Below the pieces are notes generated by a model, which was not told the DNA's origin, ran no database searches, and saw only the letters and a list, made by a program, of their open reading frames with translations. The translations under genes were made by a program, and so were the position numbers. DNA of 64,000 nt from positions 1,674,001 to 1,738,000 of the forward strand of contig CAWDAD010000001.1 of the NCBI GenBank assembly GCA_963800235.1, given 5' to 3'. Of the stretch, positions 37,390-46,508 are shown one piece after another. Each line of letters starts with the position of its first letter. The stretch's first letter is position 1. The stretch comes from CAVVNP01 sp963800235. Lineage in GTDB: Bacteria; Actinomycetota; Acidimicrobiia; Acidimicrobiales; Iamiaceae.

Positions 37390-39746
37390 CCGGCCAGCGT
37401 GCCCCCATCCCGGCGATCTCCACCGCAGGCGGGCACGACGATCGACATGACGGTGCCGCGGACCTCGCCGGAGCGGCAGCGCAGGGCCCCGCCGTGGGCC
37501 ACCGCGATCCGCTCCACCAGGGCGAGGCCGATGCCGAGTCCGCCGAACTCGCGGGTCGCGGACGGGTCGGCCTGAGCGAACTCCGCGCAGAGCTGCTCGA
37601 CCATCTCGGGGTCCATGCCCACGCCCTCGTCGGCGACGGTCAGCCAGACCTCGCCCTCGCCGGCTCCCCGGTCGTCGGCTCCCCGGTCGTCCCCGGGGCC
37701 GTCGACGGGCCGCCGTTCGGCCCGCAGCACCACCGTCCCCCCGCCGGGCGAGTACTTCACGGCGTTGTCCACCAGCTCGTCGAGGGCCTGGTCGAGGTAG
37801 CCGCGATCGACCTCGAGGGGCGGAAGGACGGGACCGCCGTCGTCGACCACCACCCGGTGCGTGCCGTTCAGCCTGGGCGACCAGCGGCGTGCGCACCCGT
37901 CCAGGAGCTGGTCGCTGGCCACCACCTCGGTGCGCAGGTCGAGCCGCCCGGCGGCGATGGTGGCGAAGTTGACGAGCTGTCCGATGACCCGCTCGAGCTG
38001 GTCGACCCCGGCGGCGATCTCCCCGGCGTACAGCCGGGCCTGGTCGGCGGTCGGGGGACGGCGCTGCATGGCCGCGGTGTAGCCCTTGATCGGGGTGAGC
38101 GGGCTGCGCAGCTCGTGGCCGATGTTGGACAGGAAGGCGGTCTTCATCTCCTCGGCCTGCCGCAGCGAGCCGGTCATGGCGTCGAAGGTGGCGGCGAGGG
38201 TGCCGAGCTCGTCCGCGCTGGTGACCTCGACCGGCGTGACCAGGTCGCCGTCGCGGATCCGGCGGGCGGCGGCGGTGAGCCGGCGCACGCCCCGGCCGAT
38301 GCGCTCCCCCGCGGTCACCGCCAGCACCACCGCGACGGCGGCGGCGCCGAGGGCGATCAGGAACAGGGCCCGGAACAGCGCGTCACGGGTGCTGGCGATC
38401 ACCGACGTCGGCACCGAGGTCACCAGCGCCAGGTCGGGCTCCGCCCCCTCGGCGGCGACCGGCCGGGCCACCACGAACCGGCTGCCGACCACGTGGGACG
38501 GCTCGGCACCGCCCCGGATCACCTGGGCGCCGAGCCCGAGCAGGCGCCCCGTCGGCGGCTGCGGGCCCGAGGACGCCAGCACCCGGTCGGCGGTCACCAG
38601 GGCGAAGGAGAGCGGCTCGGCCCCCGTGTCGAGGGTGCGCAGGTAGGTCGCGTCGAGAGGGGTGGCCACCACCGCCAGCCCCACGAACAGCGGCGGTGCA
38701 TCGGTCGGGTGCAGCCACACCGGGGCCGCCGCCACCGCATAGGCCCGACCGCCGACCACGGTCACCGCCTGGCGTTGCCCCTGGGCCCGGCGCGCCTCCT
38801 CGGCCACCGGCCCGGACGCCAGCGCCAGGGTCGTGGTGTTGTCGAGCGAGAGGGGCGCGGCCGCCTCGACCACCCCGTTCGGGTCGACCAGCACCACCGG
38901 GTCGGCCTGGTCGAGCGCGGACGGGCCGAGCAGGCCGGTGAGGGAGTCGGTCAGGCGCTGGCGGGCCATCTCCAGCCGGTCGGCGGTCGAGCCGGGGAGG
39001 GCCAGCACGGCGAGGTCGGACGGCTGCGACGCCGACACCTGGCCCGACACGACGCGGGCCACCCCGAGGGCGTCCTCGGCCTGGCCGACCGCGGCCGAGG
39101 CGGCGGTCGAGCCGCGGCTGCCGTAGCGACGCAGCGCCTCGTCCTCGACGTTGCGGCTCACCACCGCCGACAGCGCCACCGAGACCGCCAGCAGGACGAC
39201 CAGCAGCAGCACGGTGGCGTCGGCGCCGATGCGGGCCCCGATCGACCGGCGGCTCGCCGCCAACAGGGCCGCGCCCAGCAGCAGCGCGGCGGCCAGCTGG
39301 ACGGCGTCGAGCGCCGGGGAGGGACCGCGCCAGCTGAGCACCTCGACCACCGCCAGCAGCGCCAGACCGGCCCACAGGACATAGGTCGTGCGCAGACCCG
39401 GACCGGAGGGTGCTCGCTCGACCCCGGCTCCGGCCGGCCGGTCGACCGGGCCGGCACCCCCGCCGTTCCGGGCCACCTGCCAGGGGCGGGGCGCGCCGGC
39501 CACCAGGAGCACCAGCCCCCCGAGGCGCAGCGCCACCAGCGCCGGCTGGTCGACGTCGCCCACGAGCAGCGACCCGTGCAGGAGGGCGGCGGTGGCCTGG
39601 GCCAGGAAGCCGGCACCGAGCAGCGAGCGCGACGTCGACGAGGTGGGGATGACCCGGGGACGGAGGGCGAAGGCGACACCGGCCACCGAGACGAGGAAGG
39701 TGGCCAGCTCGGCGGCGAACTGGAGGAGGGCGTCGTTGGTGCTCAT
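37386..39746 (-). CDS. Membrane sensor histidine kinase (HAMP, HisKA, HATPase)
   Basis: 786 residues. N-terminal part with several membrane helices, then a helix near 185 and an extracytoplasmic sensor region to ~450 (Cache-like). HAMP follows the helix around 470, the phospho-acceptor is in NIGHELRSPL (about 540), and the ATPase has G boxes DEGVGMDPEMVEQL and FGGLGIGLALVE. No response regulator is adjacent; the partner gene is the FecR-like protein. Signal unknown. Confidence 0.88.
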   Translation of the reverse strand: MSTNDALLQFAAELATFLVSVAGVAFALRPRVIPTSSTSRSLLGAGFLAQATAALLHGSLLVGDVDQPALVALRLGGLVLLVAGAPRPWQVARNGGGAGPVDRPAGAGVERAPSGPGLRTTYVLWAGLALLAVVEVLSWRGPSPALDAVQLAAALLLGAALLAASRRSIGARIGADATVLLLVVLLAVSVALSAVVSRNVEDEALRRYGSRGSTAASAAVGQAEDALGVARVVSGQVSASQPSDLAVLALPGSTADRLEMARQRLTDSLTGLLGPSALDQADPVVLVDPNGVVEAAAPLSLDNTTTLALASGPVAEEARRAQGQRQAVTVVGGRAYAVAAAPVWLHPTDAPPLFVGLAVVATPLDATYLRTLDTGAEPLSFALVTADRVLASSGPQPPTGRLLGLGAQVIRGGAEPSHVVGSRFVVARPVAAEGAEPDLALVTSVPTSVIASTRDALFRALFLIALGAAAVAVVLAVTAGERIGRGVRRLTAAARRIRDGDLVTPVEVTSADELGTLAATFDAMTGSLRQAEEMKTAFLSNIGHELRSPLTPIKGYTAAMQRRPPTADQARLYAGEIAAGVDQLERVIGQLVNFATIAAGRLDLRTEVVASDQLLDGCARRWSPRLNGTHRVVVDDGGPVLPPLEVDRGYLDQALDELVDNAVKYSPGGGTVVLRAERRPVDGPGDDRGADDRGAGEGEVWLTVADEGVGMDPEMVEQLCAEFAQADPSATREFGGLGIGLALVERIAVAHGGALRCRSGEVRGTVMSIVVPACGGDRRDGGTLAG

Positions 39747-39825
39747 GGGCGACGGGCCGCAGGAGCGGCCGGTCCAGTCTGCTGCGCGGCTCCGCCGATC
39801 GCGTGGCCGGAGGCCGGGCCGAGGG

Positions 39826-41004
39826 TCAGGGCGCGGGCAGCGGGTGGTCGGCGGCGGAGGTGTCGCCGCCCAGCTTCTTCAGGATGGCCAGCGCCTGGTC
39901 GATGGTGTCGGCCTTGTAGACGGTGACCGTCTTCGAGTGGCGGGCCTTGGCCTCGGCGTAGTCGTCGGAGGGCACGATCATGGCCTCGGCACCGGACCGC
40001 TCGGCCGCCACCAGCTTCTGGGTGACCCCACCGATGGGGAGCACCGAGCCGTCCGAGGAGATCTCGCCGGTGACCGCCACCTTGTGCCCGCCGGTGAGCG
40101 AACCGGGCGTGAGCTTGTCGATGATCGCCAGGGTGAAGACCAGCCCGCCGGACGGCCCGATCACCTCGCCGGAGTCGATGGAGACCTTGAACGGGAAGTC
40201 GTAGTGCAGGCCGCGGGTGGCGACGTTGACCCCGATGATGGTCTGACCGGTCTGCGGGCTCTTCGACAGCACCACCGGCACCGGTTCGGCCGGTCCCTTC
40301 CCCTTGCGCTCGACCGACAGCTCGACCCGGTCGCCGGGCCGGTGGGGGTGGATGGCGGTGGTCAGCTGGTCGACCGTGCCGGTCGGCTGGCCGTCGACCT
40401 GGGTGATGACGTCGCCGGGTTGCAGCTTGCCGTCGACCGGCAGGTCGGTCGCCACCTTGGTGACGATGATCCCGGTGCCGGTCACCGTGACCGGCAGACC
40501 CAGCTTCTCGAACGCGACCTGCTGGGCGGTGACCTTGGAGTCGGTCATGGCGGCCTGGTTCTCGGTGACGTCCTTCTTCCGGTCGCCGGCCTTCGGGTAG
40601 ACGTCGTCGTAGGGCACCATCTCGACGTCGGGGTTCATCCAGTCGACCAGGGCCTGCAGCGCCGGCTCCTTGGTGCGCACCGACACGGTCAGGAAGAGCA
40701 CCGAGCCGTCCTTCGGCCCGCTGGCGAAGCTCTTGCCCTTCGGCGCGTTCACCAGCGGCTCGGCCTCCTGGGCAGAGCCGGGCGCGTAGGCGACGTAGGG
40801 GACCCGCACGAAGGTGGCGCCGCTGATCAGCCCGACCACGACCAGGACCATGACCGGCCCCAGGAGCCACCAGACCCGAGGCCACCGCGGCACCGGCGGC
40901 GGCGGCGCGGTGGGTGCGGGGCCGGTGTGGCCGGCCGGCTCTCCGGGTTCGTCGGTGGGGTCCTCGGCGATGCCCGAGAGCCTGCCACGGGCACCCACGG
41001 CCAC
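39826..41004 (-). CDS. PDZ / Lon-type (S16) membrane protease, YlbL-like
   Basis: About 392 residues. Pro-rich cytoplasmic start, one membrane helix (LLGPVMVLVVVGLISGA), an external region, PDZ domain (KLQPGDVITQVDGQP, about 210-270) and Lon-type proteolytic domain with Ser in GPSGGLVFTLAIID (about 285) and Lys in GGVTQKLVAAERSGAE (about 330), the S16 dyad. Same layout as actinobacterial YlbL proteins. The start is uncertain between GTG codons at 41004 and 40998 or TTG at 41007. It probably degrades membrane or cell-wall proteins. Confidence 0.85.
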   Translation of the reverse strand: MAVGARGRLSGIAEDPTDEPGEPAGHTGPAPTAPPPPVPRWPRVWWLLGPVMVLVVVGLISGATFVRVPYVAYAPGSAQEAEPLVNAPKGKSFASGPKDGSVLFLTVSVRTKEPALQALVDWMNPDVEMVPYDDVYPKAGDRKKDVTENQAAMTDSKVTAQQVAFEKLGLPVTVTGTGIIVTKVATDLPVDGKLQPGDVITQVDGQPTGTVDQLTTAIHPHRPGDRVELSVERKGKGPAEPVPVVLSKSPQTGQTIIGVNVATRGLHYDFPFKVSIDSGEVIGPSGGLVFTLAIIDKLTPGSLTGGHKVAVTGEISSDGSVLPIGGVTQKLVAAERSGAEAMIVPSDDYAEAKARHSKTVTVYKADTIDQALAILKKLGGDTSAADHPLPAP

Positions 41005-41029
41005 CAACGCGCCGGGCTAGACACGGCCC

Positions 41030-41650
41030 GTGCAGGACGAGCCGCCCGACGGCGACGAGACCGGACCGGCGGCCGAGCGGCGCCGGGCGGCGCTGGCCGG
41101 TCACGAGGGCGACACCGACCTCGCCCGCTCGCTGCTCGGCCACGACGACCCGACGGTGGTGGCCACCGCCCTGGGTGCCCTGGCCCGGCTCGGCGCCCTG
41201 GACGCCGACGACCTGCGCGCCGGCCTCGCCGACCCCCGGCCGGCCGTGCGGCGCCGCGCCGCCGAGGAGGCCGCCGCCCACCCCGACCTCGACGTGCCCC
41301 TCGCCGACCTGCTCGACGACCCCGACGCCACCGTGGTCGAGGTGGCCGCCTGGGCCTGCGGCGAGCGTCACCCCACGCCGCGGGTGATCGACCGCCTGGC
41401 CGAGCTGGCCACCGGCCACGACGACGCGCTGGTGCGGGAGGCCGCCGTCGCCGCCCTCGGATCGCTGGGCCGGCCGGAGGGCCTCCCCGCCGTGCTGGCC
41501 GCCACCCGGGACCGGGCCACGGTGCGGCGACGGGCCGTCCTCGCCCTGGCCCCCTTCGACGGGCCCGAGGTCGACGCCGCCCTGCGCACCGCCCTCGGCG
41601 ACCGCGACTGGCAGGTCCGCCAGGCCGCCGAGGACCTGCTCGGGGGCTGA
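41030..41650 (+). CDS. HEAT-repeat protein
   Basis: 206 residues built of helical HEAT/PBS-lyase-like repeats (ALGALARLGALDADDLRAGL, RPAVRRRAAEEAAAHP, VVEVAAWACGERH, LVREAAVAALGSLGRP). GTG start. Usually a protein-protein interaction scaffold. It lies 62 bp upstream of bioA on the same strand; no clear link. Confidence 0.75.
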   Translation: MQDEPPDGDETGPAAERRRAALAGHEGDTDLARSLLGHDDPTVVATALGALARLGALDADDLRAGLADPRPAVRRRAAEEAAAHPDLDVPLADLLDDPDATVVEVAAWACGERHPTPRVIDRLAELATGHDDALVREAAVAALGSLGRPEGLPAVLAATRDRATVRRRAVLALAPFDGPEVDAALRTALGDRDWQVRQAAEDLLGG

Positions 41651-41712
41651 TCGCACCGGTGGTTCCCACCACCGATTCCCGGCCGTTCGGACGGGGCTCT
41701 AGGTTGCCGGGG

Positions 41713-43146
41713 ATGGTCGAGACCGGTCCCCCGGCCGCGCCCGAGCCGGTTGACCCCACCGCCGGCGCAGGTTGCGTCGCCCCGGACGGCGGCGCCGCGC
41801 TCGGCCCCGCCGCCACATGGGTGGCGCGCGATGCGGCGGTGGTCTGGCACGGCTTCACCCAGATGGCCGCCTACGCCGAGAGCTCGCCGGTGGTCGTCGA
41901 GCGGGCCGAGGGCCACGAGCTGATCGATGTCGAGGGCAACCGCTACCTCGACGCCATCTCCTCGCTCTGGGTGACCACCCTCGGGCACCGGGTGCCGGAG
42001 CTCGACGAGGCGCTGGTCGAGCAACTCGGGCGGGTGGCCCACAGCACCCAGCTCGGCAACGGGAACCGGATCGTGGTGGAGCTGGCCGAGGCGCTGGCCG
42101 GCCGGGTGCCGGTGGACGGGGCCCACGTCCTCTTCGCCTCCGACGGCGCCGCCGCCGTCGAGCAGGCCCTGAAGATCGCCTTCCAGTTCTGGACCAACCA
42201 GGGCATCGCCGGCCGCACCCGCCACCTCGCCTTCGGCGGCGCCTACCACGGCGACACCATCGGCGCCCTCTCGGTCGGCGACGGCGGGTTCGGCACCGAG
42301 GTGTTCGACCCGCTGCGGTTCCCGGTCCTGCGCACCACCGGCCTCGACGAGCCGGGGGCGGTCGACCGGGCGGTCGAGCTGATCGCCGCCGAGGCGCCAA
42401 CCCTGGCCGCGGTGGTGCTCGAGCCGCTGGTGCAGGGCGCGGCCGGCATGCGGGTGCACGGGCCCGAGGCCGTGCGGGCGGTCGCCGACGCCTGCCGCCG
42501 CAACGACGTGCTTCTGGTGGTCGACGAGGTCGCCACCGGCTTCGGCCGCACCGGCACGCTCTTCGCCCTCGACCAGTGCGGCGTGCAGGCCGACGTGCTG
42601 TGCCTCGGCAAGGGCCTGACCGGCGGCTACCTGCCCCTGTCGGCCACCGTCGCCAGCCAGCGGGTGTTCGACGCCTTCCTCGGGGCCGACCTGTCCGAGC
42701 GCACCCTGTACCACGGCCACTCCTACAGCGGGAACCCGCTCGGCGCGGCCGTGGCCCTCCGCCACCTCGAGCTGCTCGACCGGTGGGACGTGCTCGGCAA
42801 CGTGGCGGCGCGAGCCGACCAGCTCGGCCGCCTGCTGGCCGAGCGGGTGGAACCGCTCGCCGGGGTGGCCGAGGTCCGCCGCCGGGGGCTGATGACCGGC
42901 GTCGAGTTGGACCCGCCGGCGGAAGGTCGTCGCTGGGGCCGCCGCGTGTCGGCCGGCTGCGTCCGGCGAGGCGTGCTGATCCGCCCCCTCGGCGACGTGG
43001 TCGTGCTCATGCCCCTGCTCACCAGCACCGAGGAGGAGGTGGCCCGCATCGTCGACGTGCTGGCCGAGGCCGTCGTCGAGGTGGCCGAGGCCGATGGCGT
43101 CGATCGGGACCCGGCCGTCCGCGGCCGGCAGGCGTCACCGGCATGA
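41713..43146 (+). CDS. bioA: Adenosylmethionine-8-amino-7-oxononanoate aminotransferase
   Basis: 477 residues, PLP-dependent class III aminotransferase converting KAPA to DAPA in biotin synthesis with SAM as amino donor. SSLWVTTLGHRVPELDEALV and YHGDTIGALSVG are typical BioA motifs; DEVATGFGRTG holds the PLP Asp; the Schiff-base Lys is in CLGKGLTGGYLPL. First gene of a bioA-bioF-bioD chain with ATGA overlaps; bioB is not in this window. Confidence 0.92.
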   Translation: MVETGPPAAPEPVDPTAGAGCVAPDGGAALGPAATWVARDAAVVWHGFTQMAAYAESSPVVVERAEGHELIDVEGNRYLDAISSLWVTTLGHRVPELDEALVEQLGRVAHSTQLGNGNRIVVELAEALAGRVPVDGAHVLFASDGAAAVEQALKIAFQFWTNQGIAGRTRHLAFGGAYHGDTIGALSVGDGGFGTEVFDPLRFPVLRTTGLDEPGAVDRAVELIAAEAPTLAAVVLEPLVQGAAGMRVHGPEAVRAVADACRRNDVLLVVDEVATGFGRTGTLFALDQCGVQADVLCLGKGLTGGYLPLSATVASQRVFDAFLGADLSERTLYHGHSYSGNPLGAAVALRHLELLDRWDVLGNVAARADQLGRLLAERVEPLAGVAEVRRRGLMTGVELDPPAEGRRWGRRVSAGCVRRGVLIRPLGDVVVLMPLLTSTEEEVARIVDVLAEAVVEVAEADGVDRDPAVRGRQASPA

Positions 43147-44348
43147 CCGCCCCTGGGTCGGCCTGGCAGAGCTGGGCGTCGGACCGCAACGCCGACATCG
43201 CCGCCGCCGGACGGTGGCGCGCGCCCCGCCCGCTCGACAGCCGGGGTCCCGCCGGTGACCTGCTCGACGGCGATGCCACACCGGTCACGTCCTTCGCCGG
43301 CAACGACTACCTCGGCCTCGGCGCCCACCCGGCGGTGGTCGCCGCCGCCCACTCGGCCCTCGACCGGTGGGGCGCGGGATCCGGGGCGTCGCGCTACGTC
43401 ACCGGGAGCCGCCCGGTGCACCACGACCTGGAGGCCGACCTGGCCCGGTGGAAGCGCACCGAGCGGGCGGTCCTCTTCCCCACCGGCTACGCCGCCAACC
43501 TCGGCGTGCTGGCCACCCTCGTGCCGGCCGGCGCCCGCATCTGCAGCGATGCCCTCAACCACGCCTCGATCATCGACGGCACCCGTCTCTCGCGGGCCGA
43601 GGTTCGGGTGTTCCCCCACCGCGACCTCGACGCCCTCGACCGGCTGCTGGCCGGGGCGGCGTCAGCCGGGCGACCGGCCGTCGTGGTCACCGACGTCGTG
43701 TTCTCCATGGACGGCGACCAGGCCGACCTCGAGGGCCTGGCCGCCCTGGGCCGCCGGCACCGGGCGCTGCTGGTGCTCGACGAGGCCCACGCCGTGCTCG
43801 GCCCCCACCCCACCGCCGCCTGCTTCGAGGGCGTCGACGTGGTGCGGGTCGGCACGCTGTCGAAGACGCTCGGCAGCCTGGGCGGCTTCGCCGCCACCGA
43901 CGGGCCGCTGGCCGACCTGCTGGTGAACACCGCCCGCACGGCCATCTTCACCACCGCCCTCAGCCCGGCCGACGCCGCGGCCGCCCGGGCCGCGCTGGCG
44001 GTGCTGCGCAGCCCCGAGGGTGACGGCCTGGTCGACCGGCTGCGGAGCCTGGTCGACCGGGTCGCGCCGGGCCACCCCTCGCCCATCGTCCCGGTGGTGC
44101 TCGGCGACGAGCACGTCGCGGTGGCCGCCAGCCGGCGGCTGCTCGACCGGGGCCTGCTGGTGCCCGCCATCCGCCCGCCCACCGTCGCCCCCGGCACCTC
44201 GCGCCTGCGGGTCACCCTGTCCGCGGCCCACACCGACGCCCAGGTCGACGCCCTGGTCGACGCGCTGGCGGAGCTGATCGATCCGCCCCCGACCGGCAGG
44301 CGGAGGCCCGAGCCGACCGGCGCGGGCGTCGTGGAGGGGGTCCGATGA
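43143..44348 (+). CDS. bioF: 8-Amino-7-oxononanoate synthase
   Basis: 401 residues, PLP enzyme condensing pimeloyl-thioester with L-alanine. FAGNDYLGLGAHPAVV at the start, HNASI-like NHASIIDGTRLS, DEAHAVLG and the PLP Lys in GTLSKTLGSLGGF agree with BioF of the alpha-oxoamine synthase family. The ATG overlaps the bioA TGA; the TGA overlaps the bioD ATG. Confidence 0.92.
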   Translation: MTAPGSAWQSWASDRNADIAAAGRWRAPRPLDSRGPAGDLLDGDATPVTSFAGNDYLGLGAHPAVVAAAHSALDRWGAGSGASRYVTGSRPVHHDLEADLARWKRTERAVLFPTGYAANLGVLATLVPAGARICSDALNHASIIDGTRLSRAEVRVFPHRDLDALDRLLAGAASAGRPAVVVTDVVFSMDGDQADLEGLAALGRRHRALLVLDEAHAVLGPHPTAACFEGVDVVRVGTLSKTLGSLGGFAATDGPLADLLVNTARTAIFTTALSPADAAAARAALAVLRSPEGDGLVDRLRSLVDRVAPGHPSPIVPVVLGDEHVAVAASRRLLDRGLLVPAIRPPTVAPGTSRLRVTLSAAHTDAQVDALVDALAELIDPPPTGRRRPEPTGAGVVEGVR

Positions 44349-44995
44349 CCCACCCCCGCCGGGTGGTGCTGTGCGTCGGGACGGCCACCGAGATCGGCAA
44401 GACGTGGGTCGGCCACGCCACCCTGCAGGGGGTGCGGGCCGCCCACCCCGAGCTGACCGTCATCGCCCGCAAGCCGGTCCAGAGCTTCGACCCCGACGAC
44501 CCCCACCCCACCGACGCCGCCCTGCTGGCCGAGGCCACCGGCGAGGACGAGGAGGTCGTCTGCCCGCCGCACCGCAGCTACGCCCGGGCCGAGGCCCCGC
44601 CCATGGCGGCGTCGAACCTGGGCCAGCCCTCCTTCACCGTGGCCGACCTGGTCGGCGAGCTGGGGTGGCCCGACGAGCCGGCCGACCTGGCGTGGGTCGA
44701 GACCGTCGGCGGACCCCGCTCCCCCATGGCCGACGACGGGGACGGCGTCACCTTCGCCACGCTGCTCGACCCGGACCACGTGGTGGTGGTGGCCGACGCC
44801 GGCCTCGGCACCATCAACGCCACCCTGCTGGCCCGGGCTCCGCTGTCGCACTGGCCCGCCACCGTGCTGCTGAACCGCTTCGACCCCGGGGTCGACCTGC
44901 ACCTGCGCAACCTGGGCTGGCTGCAGGAGCGCGAGGGCCTCGACGTGGTGACCGACCCCGAGGACCTCGCCGCCCGCCTGACCGCCCCGCTGTAG
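44345..44995 (+). CDS. bioD: Dethiobiotin synthetase
   Basis: 216 residues, ATP-dependent ureido-ring formation from DAPA and CO2. Walker A is GTATEIGKTWVG (BioD form GTxTxxGKT), followed by the conserved Lys in RKPVQSF and acidic residues of ETVGGPRSP (the BioD ExxGG segment). Slightly short compared with the family (~225-240). Last gene of the bio chain, followed by a strong hairpin. Confidence 0.9.
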   Translation: MTHPRRVVLCVGTATEIGKTWVGHATLQGVRAAHPELTVIARKPVQSFDPDDPHPTDAALLAEATGEDEEVVCPPHRSYARAEAPPMAASNLGQPSFTVADLVGELGWPDEPADLAWVETVGGPRSPMADDGDGVTFATLLDPDHVVVVADAGLGTINATLLARAPLSHWPATVLLNRFDPGVDLHLRNLGWLQEREGLDVVTDPEDLAARLTAPL

Positions 44996-45051
44996 CCCGA
45001 CCACCTCGACCACCCCCGTCGGCGCTCACGCCACCGGCCCCGGGCGCGACG

Positions 45052-45084
45052 ACGGGGCGGGGGGCCGCAGCCCACCCGCCCCGT
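45052..45084. terminator. Bidirectional terminator hairpin between bioD and livK
   Basis: ACGGGGCGGG (45052-45061) and CCCGCCCCGT (45075-45084) form a perfect 10-bp stem with a 13-base loop in the 101-bp gap between the convergent genes. There is no T tract, as is usual in high-GC actinobacteria. Confidence 0.6.
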
Positions 45085-45096
45085 GACGTCACCGGA

Positions 45097-46443
45097 TCAG
45101 CTGTTGATCAGGTCGGGGGGCGTGATCGACTTGGTCTTGCCCTCCTCGTCGACCAGACCGCCCACGTCGTCGAAGTACTTGTTGTTGGCGTTGTACTGGA
45201 TGATCTGGACGGTCTCGCCCATGAACGGGTCGTCCTTCGACGTGCTGATGGCGATGCCGTCGAGCAGCAGCCCGGCCTTGAGCTTGTCCATGGACCGCAC
45301 CGCCTCCATGACGCTCTGGCGGTCGAGCTTCTTCAGCCCTTCGAGCACCTTCACGAACACGGCGCCCTGGGTCCAGCCGTAGGCGACGATGCCGTTGTCG
45401 ATGTCGGCGTCCGGCTGGTACTTGGCCACCTGCTCCCGGTAGAGCTTCATGTCCGCGTCGTTGGCGAACTTCGGGTTCATCGGGTCCTTGAGGTTGGTCA
45501 CCGCCAGCGCCTTGTCGGCGTCGGCACCGGCCAGCCCCATCAGGGTCTTGGAGATGCAGGTGCCGGAGACGAACAGGATCGGGTTCCACCCGGCCTGCTT
45601 GGCCTTCTGCAGCGCGTTGGGGCAGGCGAGCAACGTGGCACCGTCGAAGAACACGTCGGCGTTGGTCGAGGCCAGGCTGGTCACCTGCGGGCCCACGTCC
45701 TGGGCGCCGACGGGGTAGCTCTGGACCTGGACCACCTTGATGTTGCTGCCCTGGATGGCCTGCTTGAAGCCCTGCTCGTAGGCCTGGCCGAAGTCGTCGT
45801 CCTGCACGAGCATGGCGACGGTGGCGTCGGGCTTGGTCTTCTTCAGGTAGTCGGCGAAGACCTTGGCCTCGATGGTGTACGGCGAGAGGGTCGAGCCGAT
45901 CGTCCACGGGTACTTCGGGTTGCCCCAGGCCGGCGAGCCGGTGGCGGCGAACAGGTTGGGCACGCAGTTGTCACCGAGCGACTGGCGGATCGCCAGGTTG
46001 TTCGAGGTGCCGACCACGTTGAACACCGCGAACGCCTTGGTGCCGTCGGCGCCCATCAGCTCGTTGATGTTCTTGGCCGTGGTGGCCGCGTTGTACATGT
46101 CGTCCTTGTCGGTGATCTTGATCTTGTACTTCTTGCCGGCGATGTCGACCCCGCCCTGGTCGTTGATGTAGGAGAAGTAGGCCTTGTAGCCCTTCGAGAT
46201 CTCCGAGAAGGCCGCGGTCAGACCCGACTGCGGGAAGCTCGACACCAGGTTGATGGTGTCGCCGGAGATGCCGGCGGTCTGGGTGTCGGGCGGGCAGTTC
46301 GAGGCGTCGATGGCACCGGCGCCCGAGCCGCTGCCGCCGTTCGACCCGCCGCTGCTCGACGAGCTGCCGCGGCTGCACGCCCCGGCCACCAGGCCGAGGG
46401 CGACCAGCAGCACGAGGAACCTTGATCGTCGCAGTCGTTGCAT
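45097..46443 (-). CDS. livK: Branched-chain amino acid-type ABC substrate-binding lipoprotein
   Basis: 448 residues. Signal with lipobox: RFLVLLVALGLVAGACS. A Ser/Gly linker follows, then a type I periplasmic-binding fold (GDTINLVSSFPQSGLTAAF, ATVAMLVQDDDFGQAYEQGF) of the Leu/Ile/Val-binding class. Excellent ribosome site (GGAGGAG) before the ATG. It heads the liv gene group in which membrane and ATP-binding genes lie upstream on the same strand. The ligand could be amino acids, amides or urea-like compounds. Confidence 0.88.
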   Translation of the reverse strand: MQRLRRSRFLVLLVALGLVAGACSRGSSSSSGGSNGGSGSGAGAIDASNCPPDTQTAGISGDTINLVSSFPQSGLTAAFSEISKGYKAYFSYINDQGGVDIAGKKYKIKITDKDDMYNAATTAKNINELMGADGTKAFAVFNVVGTSNNLAIRQSLGDNCVPNLFAATGSPAWGNPKYPWTIGSTLSPYTIEAKVFADYLKKTKPDATVAMLVQDDDFGQAYEQGFKQAIQGSNIKVVQVQSYPVGAQDVGPQVTSLASTNADVFFDGATLLACPNALQKAKQAGWNPILFVSGTCISKTLMGLAGADADKALAVTNLKDPMNPKFANDADMKLYREQVAKYQPDADIDNGIVAYGWTQGAVFVKVLEGLKKLDRQSVMEAVRSMDKLKAGLLLDGIAISTSKDDPFMGETVQIIQYNANNKYFDDVGGLVDEEGKTKSITPPDLINS

Positions 46444-46474
46444 GGGTGCATCTCCTCCGGTTGGGGGGTTGGGT

Positions 46475-46508
46475 GTCGGGGTCAGGACGTGGTCGGGGTC
46501 AGGGCGTG
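46475..46508. repeat. Two 17-bp tandem copies between livK and livM
   Basis: Unit GTCGGGGTCAGGACGTG occurs twice with one mismatch; the second copy includes the livM stop. Possibly a duplicated 3' end of livM. Confidence 0.5.

Noticed and set aside
32977..37575. A very long open frame (~1500 codons) on the plus strand across the DivIVA-like gene
   Set aside because: It mirrors the repeats of the minus-strand gene, is almost only Gly/Arg/Val/Leu and crosses several real genes; a GC-driven shadow.
41651..41712. Biotin operator or riboswitch before bioA
   Set aside because: The 62-bp gap shows no palindrome or structured leader.
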